Below are positions 1-5,381 of a stretch of DNA of 6,117 nt, in pieces. The notes under the pieces were generated by a model. The model saw only the letters and a program-made list of their open reading frames with translations, had not been told where the DNA came from and ran no database searches. Within the stretch, counting starts at the first letter, position 1, and every line of letters starts with the position of its first letter. The DNA comes from a bacterium (GTDB taxonomy: Bacteria; JAHJDO01), in NCBI GenBank assembly GCA_030631525.1, contig DAOVKY010000050.1, forward strand, positions 1-6,117. The letters run 5' to 3'. The translations under genes and the position numbers were made by a program.

Positions 1-1
1 A

Positions 2-487
2 GAAGCTCGTAAAAAAAGATTTAATTTATTTTTTCTGCTCTCGTATGAAGAAAAAGCGCAGAATATCAAAGTTGAAATTAATCGTCGGTCTTTCGGCTCC
101 CGATACGAAGTAAAAACATATCTTGGCATTTCAATGCTGGTAATGGTTAGAGATGATATGTTTGCCCATAAGTTAATGGCTATGTACGAAAGGTTTGGCA
201 AGACTAATCGCGACATTTATGATGTTTGGTTTTTCCTGAACAATAATTGGCCGATTAATAAAGAGATTGTAGAGCAAAGAGCCGGGATAATTTTTGCAGA
301 TTTTCTGCAAAAGTGCATTGATCTTTTAGAAAAGACAAATGATAGAAATATCTTAGCTGGTATGGGAGAGTTATTGGATGCCAAACAAAAAGCATGGGCA
401 AAGGCAAAACTCCGAACAGAAACTATTTTTTTGTTCAAGTTAATGCTGAGCAATGAAAAGGAATCCGTTCGTCATTCTCTAACTTGA
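2..487 (+). CDS. AbiEii/AbiGii-type nucleotidyltransferase toxin, C-terminal part (cut by left window edge)
   Basis: The reading frame is open from the first complete codon at base 2 to a TGA at 485-487, giving about 161 residues, and it continues upstream of the window. No start is visible, so the ATG at 134 should not be taken as the true start. The block at bases 155-240 matches the C-terminal half of the AbiEii family (DUF1814): a K-L-M-A segment (K at 170-172), then an R-D-I-Y-D-V-W-F-F-L segment (R at 209-211, D at 212-214, D at 221-223). This corresponds to the usual family pattern of a lysine helix followed by RDxxD. The part carrying the GS...DxD nucleotidyltransferase motif would lie upstream and is not seen. 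Known members are type IV toxin-antitoxin or abortive-infection toxins that transfer nucleotides to RNA targets, normally encoded just after an AbiEi-type transcriptional-regulator antitoxin. That partner cannot be checked here. Family assignment is fairly secure; activity is inferred. Confidence 0.8.
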   Translation, partial: EARKKRFNLFFLLSYEEKAQNIKVEINRRSFGSRYEVKTYLGISMLVMVRDDMFAHKLMAMYERFGKTNRDIYDVWFFLNNNWPINKEIVEQRAGIIFADFLQKCIDLLEKTNDRNILAGMGELLDAKQKAWAKAKLRTETIFLFKLMLSNEKESVRHSLT

Positions 488-509
488 TGTATAGGAATTT
501 CAAAGTGCT

Positions 510-581
510 GTCATTGCGAGGAGTGACAACGACGAAGCAATCTCATAGATTGCCACGCTCCTTTCAGTCGCTCGCAATGAC
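510..581. repeat. REP/MITE-like imperfect palindrome
   Basis: Outer arms of 11 bases are perfect inverted repeats: GTCATTGCGAG at 510-520 and CTCGCAATGAC at 571-581. At the centre, GCAATCT (537-543) pairs with AGATTGC (547-553) around a 3-base loop. The intervening arms (521-536 and 554-570) are only partly complementary, so the whole folds as a long stem with an internal bulged region. The same type of sequence, with these outer arms and an inner GCAATCT core, is familiar as a dispersed short repeat in many bacterial and metagenomic genomes. It starts 23 bases after the AbiEii stop and could also act as a transcript-end hairpin, although no T-run follows it. Confidence 0.8.
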
Positions 582-639
582 GAAAAAGTTGCTGCTAAAG
601 GCAGCCTAATTTAATTGGAGAATCCAGTGTTTATCATGG

Positions 640-662
640 ATCTTCCTGTCAAGCAGGAAGAT
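640..662. repeat. Short hairpin, likely part of a second REP-like element
   Basis: Nine bases at 640-648 (ATCTTCCTG) are perfectly complementary to 654-662 (CAGGAAGAT), with a five-base loop. The flanks read TGG just before and GACA just after. That is the arrangement of common dispersed elements with a TGGATC...hairpin...GATGACA core. It lies 58 bases after the longer palindrome, and no T-run follows, so a Rho-independent terminator is unlikely. Its identity as a repeat is inferred from pattern, since no second copy lies in the window. Confidence 0.5.
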
Positions 663-718
663 GACAACAGAGGGTATGTTGCATATAGGGACAAGAGACA
701 TAAAAATGCACAGAGATG

Positions 719-747
719 TTGCAAAAAACAAAACTCGGGGGTAAAAT
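719..747 (+). promoter_or_regulatory. Candidate sigma70-type promoter for the nucleotidyltransferase-nuclease pair
   Basis: TTGCAA at 719-724 (4 of 6 with TTGACA) and TAAAAT at 742-747 (5 of 6 with TATAAT) are separated by exactly 17 bases. Transcription would start near 754, leaving a very short leader of about 12 bases before the ATG at 766. That fits the weak ribosome-binding site there. In AT-rich DNA such matches arise by chance, so this is only a candidate. Confidence 0.35.
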
Positions 748-765
748 TTTTTTGGAATTAGTGAT

Positions 766-1431
766 ATGCATAATGTCTTGACTCACATAAAGGAGACTAT
801 TTTTGATCTAGAAGGCTCAAATGTTTTAGCAATTATATTGAGTGGAAGCACGGCTGTCAAAAAAACTTATGATTGTTTTGACGATTTTGATGTTGTTGTT
901 TTTACCAAGTCAGTTCCAGAACTGGGGACTTTTTACAAAATTTTTAATGTTTCAGAGAAAATCTTTCTGATTAGTATATATTTTGAGAAATTAGAAGTTA
1001 TCGCTGGTAGGAGTTCCAATGTTTTAAGTCAAAAAGGATTAAAGATTCTTTATGGCAGGCGTAATTTATTGGGAAAGATATTTATTGAAAAACCGAAGAA
1101 GATTGAACCTCTTCCAGAAGTTTTAGATAATTTTAAGGAGAGACACGAGCGATATTTTGAAATCTTGGTTGATTGTGTATTCATCTTAAAAAGATATGAG
1201 GAAAGAAAGAGACTATATTGCACTAAACCCAGATTGGCCAGAAAAGCTATAAGAACGATTGCAAAGCACTTTTTCGAATACTTTGGTTGTACTTATCGTT
1301 TTTCTGAAAGGGCTTCATGGCGGAATATCGTCAAAGATTTATTTTGTGGTCTTAGTGACAAAGGATACAATGATATATGTCGAAACCGAGGATTTTTTAA
1401 AGATTCACAAAGGGTCTTTGAGTTGTTGTAA
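766..1431 (+). CDS. Polymerase-beta-fold nucleotidyltransferase domain protein
   Basis: This 221-residue protein has the signature of the polymerase-beta nucleotidyltransferase superfamily near its N-terminus. A hydrophobic strand leads into L-S-G-S-T-A (G27, S28), and twelve residues later comes D40-F-D42 followed by V-V-V-F, the metal-binding DxD strand. A third acidic residue may be E74 or E77 in the strand region around 68-79. Residues 120-175 look helical and charged, followed by a less regular tail. Superfamily members transfer a nucleotide to protein, RNA or small molecules; the substrate here cannot be read from sequence. The helical part contains R163-T-I-A-K-H168, which fits the RX4-6H pattern of HEPN RNases, but this may be chance. 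An in-frame stop at 742-744 leaves the ATG at 766 as the first ATG after it. Only a weak GGA (754-756) precedes it. The YhcG-type nuclease gene follows after 15 bases, suggesting one transcript. No transmembrane segment is seen. Confidence 0.75.
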   Translation: MHNVLTHIKETIFDLEGSNVLAIILSGSTAVKKTYDCFDDFDVVVFTKSVPELGTFYKIFNVSEKIFLISIYFEKLEVIAGRSSNVLSQKGLKILYGRRNLLGKIFIEKPKKIEPLPEVLDNFKERHERYFEILVDCVFILKRYEERKRLYCTKPRLARKAIRTIAKHFFEYFGCTYRFSERASWRNIVKDLFCGLSDKGYNDICRNRGFFKDSQRVFELL

Positions 1432-1446
1432 AAAAGGGATAATCCT

Positions 1447-2460
1447 ATGAAAATTATTAAATCATTTGACAGTCAGTTTGCAGAAGTTGTTCAGTTAATC
1501 AAAAAAGCTCGCTTCAATGCTTTGCGCAGTGTTAATCAGGAATTGATTAGACTTTACTGGCAGGTTGGTTGTTATATTAGCGATAGAGTCGAAAAAGAAG
1601 AGTGGGGAAAAGGCGTGGTAGCTAAGCTTTCCGTGCATCTGCAAAAAACCATGCCGGATTCAACAGGCTATTCTGCACAAAATCTCTGGCGCATGAAACA
1701 GTTTTACGAGGCTTATCGCAAATATCCAAAACTCTCAACACTGTTGAGAGAATTAGGATGGTCAAACCATTTGCATATACTTTCCAAATCAAAGACAATC
1801 GAAGAAAAAGAATTTTATATTTGTCTTGCAGTTAAAGAGAGATATTCTGTCCGTGAACTTGAGCGCCAAATTGACAGCGGGTATTACGAGCGAGCAATGA
1901 TTTCAAAGAAAAAAGTGTCACCGCTGGTGACACAACTTTCGCGTGATGCTGTTGATGCATTCAAGGATACCTATGTGCTTGATTTTTTAAACCTTCCTGA
2001 ACCTCATAGCGAGAGCGATCTACAGAAAAGCATTGTCTCCCATCTTAAGGAATTCATTCTTGAGTTCGGCAAAGATTTTGCTTTTATCGGTCAGGAGTAT
2101 AGGCTGCAAGTGGGAAAAAATGATTATTTTATCGATCTGCTTTTTTTTCACAGAGGTCTGCGTTGTCTGGTAATGATTGAGCTTAAGATCGACGATTTTA
2201 AGCCGGAATATCTGGGTATGTTGAACTTTTATCTTGAAGCGCTTGATAGAGATGTGCGCAAACCTGAAGAAAATCCCAGTGTTGGTATTATTCTTTGTAA
2301 ATCCAAAGATGAAGAAGTTGTGGAATACACACTTAGCCGTAATCTTTCACCTGCGCTTGTATCTGAATATAAAACAAAACTTATTCCCAAAAAAGTATTG
2401 CAGAAAAAGCTGCATGAATACTATTTATTGGGCGAAGCTGAGAAAGAAAAGGAAAACTAA
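1447..2460 (+). CDS. DUF1016/YhcG-family PD-(D/E)XK nuclease
   Basis: This 337-residue protein matches both domains of the YhcG family. The N-terminal helical DUF1016_N region (about 10-155) shows the L-I-R-L-Y-W-Q-V-G motif at 33-41, an E-E-W-G-K-G-V block at 51-57, and S-x-x-N-L-W-R-M-K-Q-F-Y at 76-87. The C-terminal nuclease domain (about 170-325) shows Q216-E-Y-R, then D226-Y-F-I-D230-L-L-F-F-H and the core I-E245-L-K247, a PD-(D/E)XK site with D230, E245 and K247 as the likely catalytic residues. Length is near that of E. coli YhcG (about 375), so it appears complete. The family is predicted to cut nucleic acid and often sits beside restriction-modification or other defence genes; its biological role is not settled. 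AAGGGA at 1434-1439 is a good ribosome-binding site, 7 bases before the ATG. CGN codons make up 11 of 18 arginines, unlike the GT4 gene downstream (4 of 24), hinting at separate origin. Confidence 0.9.
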   Translation: MKIIKSFDSQFAEVVQLIKKARFNALRSVNQELIRLYWQVGCYISDRVEKEEWGKGVVAKLSVHLQKTMPDSTGYSAQNLWRMKQFYEAYRKYPKLSTLLRELGWSNHLHILSKSKTIEEKEFYICLAVKERYSVRELERQIDSGYYERAMISKKKVSPLVTQLSRDAVDAFKDTYVLDFLNLPEPHSESDLQKSIVSHLKEFILEFGKDFAFIGQEYRLQVGKNDYFIDLLFFHRGLRCLVMIELKIDDFKPEYLGMLNFYLEALDRDVRKPEENPSVGIILCKSKDEEVVEYTLSRNLSPALVSEYKTKLIPKKVLQKKLHEYYLLGEAEKEKEN

Positions 2461-2482
2461 TATGACAGAGGGAATATTTTAA

Positions 2483-3994
2483 ATGAGCACAAAATTTATA
2501 AACAAGTTTAGCAGCGTCTGGAACAATAAGGATTGGAATGTTCCTTTAATTGCAATCATATTGCTTGGTGTTGCTTTCAGGCTGAGTGTGTTTTCAACTC
2601 ATGATTTTCATTGTGATGAAGGATTACATGGCTCCTATGTTTTAGATATTGCAACTAAAGATGACTGGCGCTTTCGTTCAGATGATGTAGACAGGCCTCC
2701 TGTTTTCTTCTATGTGACAGCTCCATTTGTTAAGGTTTTAGGCAATCATGTTAATGTTATCAGGCTTCCGAATTTCATGGGAAGCGTAGCCAGCATATTC
2801 TTAATATATCTTATCTGCATAAAACTTTTTAATAGAAGAACTGCTCTTTGGGCATCATTTCTGCTCGCAGTTTCTCCCTATAATATTGTATTTGGCCCAA
2901 CAGTATTTATAGATGTGCTTATGTCGTTTTTTATTTTGTGGAGCTTCTATCTTTTATGTGTTGATAAAACTTTTTTATCAGGTATTGTTTTTGGCCTGGC
3001 ACTTGGCACAAAACAGCCTGCTGTTATGGCTGTTCCTGTATTCATAAGTTTTTCAATATTGCTTTTTTGGAAGAATAACAATCAATTTAATATAAAGCTG
3101 TATCTGAAAAAATATTCTAAGTGGATCTATGGTTGCCTAATTATTCTTGTACTGGTTTTTGTATGGTCGGCCCTATGTCAAAGACCAAGATTCGGCATGC
3201 TGGGAAAGGCGTTTTCACATCAGAGCAGTGTGTTTACACTTGATCTTGGAAGTTTCTTTGAGCGAATCAGGCAATGGTGGCAGTATATAAAACTTACATT
3301 CAACTCCATACCATTAAACATCCTGTTTATCCTGTCAATCCCTTTACTCGTTTATAACTCCATAAGCCTTTTCTTTAATATTGAATTTAGAAGGAAACTT
3401 GAAATTATTGCTGATATTATTCTGATACTTTTCGTATATACTCACATACTTCTTTTTGTTATGTTCCAATTTAAGGTATATGACAGATACCTGCTTCTAA
3501 TATCCCCTTTTATGATCATAGTGCTTGCCAGAGTCCTGAATTATATTATCAAATCTCCTGTAGTGAAAAACAAGTTTATAAGAACAGGTTTTATTCTAGT
3601 AATAATACTATCCGGTTTTTGTTCCACAAAAAATATCAGCAGATTGGATATGGGAGCAGTTTATTCAAAAAGTGATGGCATGAGTAATGTAGCTGTATAT
3701 CTAAAGAATAACGCGCTACCAAAGAGTCTCGTTTATTTCACGCGGGAGGTTCCATGGGAGATGTGGTATTACGGATACGGAATGAAATGGCGGAAAAGAA
3801 CGCTTCTCTATGAAGGAAAGCAGAAGTTTCTAAGAGATGTACGCGACAGGTTTCATAAAGAAATTTATATCATTGCATATAAAGATGATTTAGGAACAAT
3901 ACCCGATATTCAAAATAAATGCACTATTGTCCCTGTGCATAATGTATATAGAGGCGGAACAGAAAAATTCAGGATTTATAAAGTAATAAGATGA
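2483..3994 (+). CDS. GT-C membrane glycosyltransferase, ArnT/PMT (GT39/GT83-like) family
   Basis: This 503-residue protein has about nine to eleven hydrophobic segments (for example 19-37, 99-115, 121-138, 141-160, 163-195, 215-231, 277-293, 307-328, 335-355, 367-381) and a soluble C-terminal part (about 382-503). Family marks are the first-loop acidic pair D45-E46 in H-C-D-E-G-L-H-G, D70-R-P-P (the usual HPP-like motif), a second conserved aspartate in F-I-D144-V-L-M-S-F-F, L-A-V-S-P (128-132), G-T-K-Q-P-A (175-180) and D334-R-Y-L-L-L-I-S-P-F. Such enzymes sit in the inner membrane and transfer a sugar from a polyprenyl-phosphate carrier to lipid, glycan or protein on the outer face. Donor and acceptor are not readable here. 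GAGGG at 2468-2472 lies 10 bases before the ATG. The YhcG gene ends 22 bases upstream, and the next gene overlaps the stop by four bases. No lipid-carrier synthase gene is in the window. Confidence 0.85.
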   Translation: MSTKFINKFSSVWNNKDWNVPLIAIILLGVAFRLSVFSTHDFHCDEGLHGSYVLDIATKDDWRFRSDDVDRPPVFFYVTAPFVKVLGNHVNVIRLPNFMGSVASIFLIYLICIKLFNRRTALWASFLLAVSPYNIVFGPTVFIDVLMSFFILWSFYLLCVDKTFLSGIVFGLALGTKQPAVMAVPVFISFSILLFWKNNNQFNIKLYLKKYSKWIYGCLIILVLVFVWSALCQRPRFGMLGKAFSHQSSVFTLDLGSFFERIRQWWQYIKLTFNSIPLNILFILSIPLLVYNSISLFFNIEFRRKLEIIADIILILFVYTHILLFVMFQFKVYDRYLLLISPFMIIVLARVLNYIIKSPVVKNKFIRTGFILVIILSGFCSTKNISRLDMGAVYSKSDGMSNVAVYLKNNALPKSLVYFTREVPWEMWYYGYGMKWRKRTLLYEGKQKFLRDVRDRFHKEIYIIAYKDDLGTIPDIQNKCTIVPVHNVYRGGTEKFRIYKVIR

Positions 3995-5106
3995 GACAAA
4001 TAAATATACTTCAAGTTTCAAATTCAAAAGTATACGGCGGAAATGAGGAACATATAAGAGCGCTTGTAAAGTATCTGAATAAGGGAAAGTTTTGTGTTCT
4101 TACAGCAGTTCCTGAAAGTAGTGAATTTGGAGCAGTATTAAAGAAAGAGGGTTTTGAAACAGCATACAATGAAATTCCATCTAAGTTCAGTTTCTGCTCG
4201 TTAAGGAATATAACGAGAATCATCCGTGAGAACAACATCCACATTATTCACACACACAATAGAAGAGAGGATCTGCTAGGCGCAGTTGCATCTCTAATTA
4301 TGGGGGTTCCTCATGTTGTGACAATTCACGACCGCATAAATATGAATCAGGAAGGGGAAAGAGTTAATAACTTCAATGCCCGGTTTTATAAATTTGTCCT
4401 GAAGCATATACCAAGAAAGATTATTGCTGTTTCTGAAGCAACAAAAGAGGACCTAGTCAAAAAAATTAAAATAAATAAGCATAGAATAATTCATATTGTT
4501 AATGGAACTGATTTTGAGAGGTTGAATGTTGATATAGATACTCATAAAGAGAAAGAAAAACTGGTTGGCATAATTGCAAGAGTTAGAAATAAGCAGGTTG
4601 GTAAAAAAGGACATCTATATTTTCTTCAGGCTTGCAAAACGATATTGGAGAAGCATAAAAACGTTACGTTTATAATATGTGGAGAAGATAACATAACAAG
4701 AGAATATCTTGAGAGTATTTGCAGAGAGTTAAATATTCATGAACATGTAAGGTTTCTGGGATACAGAAGGGATATTGCAAATGTTATATCTATGTGCGAC
4801 ATAATTGTTCAGCCTTCATTATTTGAAGGACTGCCAAGAGTGCTTGTTGAGGCAATGTATCTTGGGAAACCGGTTGTAGGAACGGATGTAGATGGAATAA
4901 GAGAAATTATTGAACATAAAGAAACAGGTTTGTTAATTCCTTCCAAAGACACAAAATCATTAGCAAACGCTATAATGCAGCTTCTTAACGATGAAAATTT
5001 CGCAAATGAACTTGGCAGAAATGCAAGCAAATTTATCAAATCAAACTACGATGCGCGAATAATGGCGCAGCAAACAGAATTATTGTATCAGAACCTGCTT
5101 ACATAA
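3991..5106 (+). CDS. Glycosyltransferase family 4 (GT-B fold)
   Basis: This 371-residue cytoplasmic or membrane-peripheral enzyme has both Rossmann-like halves. The N-terminal acceptor domain shows the Y-G-G-N-E-E-H loop (15-21), I-I-H-T-H-N (85-90) and G-V-P-H-V-V-T-I-H-D (105-114); I-I-A-V-S-E-A (144-150) and V-N-G-T-D (170-174) lead to the linker. The C-terminal donor domain shows G-I-I-A-R197 with K205/K206, then F-L-G-Y-R-R-D (255-261) and the EX7E motif E279-G-L-P-R-V-L-V-E287 followed by G-K-P-V-V-G-T-D-V-D-G (292-302). It would transfer a sugar from a nucleotide-sugar donor with retention, as GT4 enzymes do; the sugar and acceptor are unknown. Its length is typical. The ATG overlaps the previous stop as ATGA (3991-3994), so translation is probably coupled to the GT-C gene and the two likely serve one surface-glycan pathway. 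AGR codons make up 20 of 24 arginines. Confidence 0.92.
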   Translation: MRQINILQVSNSKVYGGNEEHIRALVKYLNKGKFCVLTAVPESSEFGAVLKKEGFETAYNEIPSKFSFCSLRNITRIIRENNIHIIHTHNRREDLLGAVASLIMGVPHVVTIHDRINMNQEGERVNNFNARFYKFVLKHIPRKIIAVSEATKEDLVKKIKINKHRIIHIVNGTDFERLNVDIDTHKEKEKLVGIIARVRNKQVGKKGHLYFLQACKTILEKHKNVTFIICGEDNITREYLESICRELNIHEHVRFLGYRRDIANVISMCDIIVQPSLFEGLPRVLVEAMYLGKPVVGTDVDGIREIIEHKETGLLIPSKDTKSLANAIMQLLNDENFANELGRNASKFIKSNYDARIMAQQTELLYQNLLT

Positions 5107-5117
5107 TCCAAATCACT

Positions 5118-5309
5118 GCTCAGGTGTTCCCAACTAAAAAAATCGACGTCATAAAAGAATATCCTTCAGACAACAAGTTTCTGGAATATGCTATTGAATC
5201 CCATGCTGATTATATTGTTACAGGCGATAAACACCTAAAGAGATTAAAAACAAACTTTTCTTCCCTTTTTGCAACTAACTTATATAGAAGCAAATCTTTT
5301 TACTTATGA
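5118..5309 (+). pseudogene. PIN-domain toxin gene remnant (C-terminal part only)
   Basis: A frame open to the TAA/TGA region ends at a TGA at 5307-5309 and encodes about 60 residues. It resembles the C-terminal half of PIN-family toxins of the COG1569 kind: a D-V-I-K-E-Y-P-S-D-N-K-F-L-E-Y-A block (5148-5195), then A-D-Y-I-V-T-G-D-K-H-L (5205-5237), which holds the late catalytic aspartate region. The N-terminal half with the first catalytic aspartate (L-D-x-N) is absent, because the glycosyltransferase gene ends at 5106. After T-G-D-K-H-L-K-R-L the sequence no longer follows the usual I-V-T-P-x-E-F-L ending. The only possible starts are internal: GTG at 5124 has no clear ribosome-binding site and sits in the middle of the family alignment. 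PIN proteins are metal-dependent RNases, but this piece should be inactive. Family recognition is fairly good; the decay story is inferred. Confidence 0.65.
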
Positions 5310-5317
5310 AAATGCTC

Positions 5318-5346
5318 TTGTATTAATGAAGGAATATAAGTAAAAT
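5318..5346 (+). promoter_or_regulatory. Candidate promoter for secD
   Basis: TTGTAT at 5318-5323 (3 of 6 with the -35 consensus) and TAAAAT at 5341-5346 (5 of 6 with the -10 consensus) lie 17 bases apart. Start of transcription near 5353 would give a leader of about 29 bases containing the strong AGGAGGG site. No terminator hairpin is visible between the glycosyltransferase stop and this point, so read-through from upstream is also possible. Confidence 0.3.
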
Positions 5347-5381
5347 TCAGTTTCACTAGAATGACAGGAGGGCACTTTCAA

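Noticed and set aside
217..453. Minus-strand open frame of 78 codons
   Set aside because: Lies entirely inside the AbiEii gene on the other strand; no recognisable domain.
589..605. Small hairpin GCTGC/GCAGC as a terminator
   Set aside because: Only a five-base stem with no T-run after it; too weak to call.
510..662. Possible CRISPR array or tRNA in the spacer
   Set aside because: There are no regularly spaced direct repeats, and no cloverleaf or conserved tRNA arm motifs; the structure is palindromic repeats only.
1259..1450. Plus-strand open frame of 63 codons
   Set aside because: Out-of-frame shadow of the nucleotidyltransferase gene, with no family resemblance.
2234..2482. Plus-strand open frame of 82 codons bridging the nuclease and GT-C genes
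   Set aside because: Mostly a shadow of the nuclease C-terminus; lysine/leucine-rich product with no motif, and the short ATG at 2462 inside it gives only six codons.
4011..4244. Minus-strand open frame of 77 codons
   Set aside because: Antisense shadow of the GT4 gene, which has clear motifs across this stretch.
4809..5039. Minus-strand open frame of 76 codons
   Set aside because: Antisense to the EX7E region of the GT4 gene; no independent support.
5248..5343. Second plus-strand frame ending in TAA at 5341-5343 that could be a frameshifted continuation of the PIN gene
   Set aside because: The translated end does not resemble the usual PIN C-terminus, so a simple frameshift cannot be supported.
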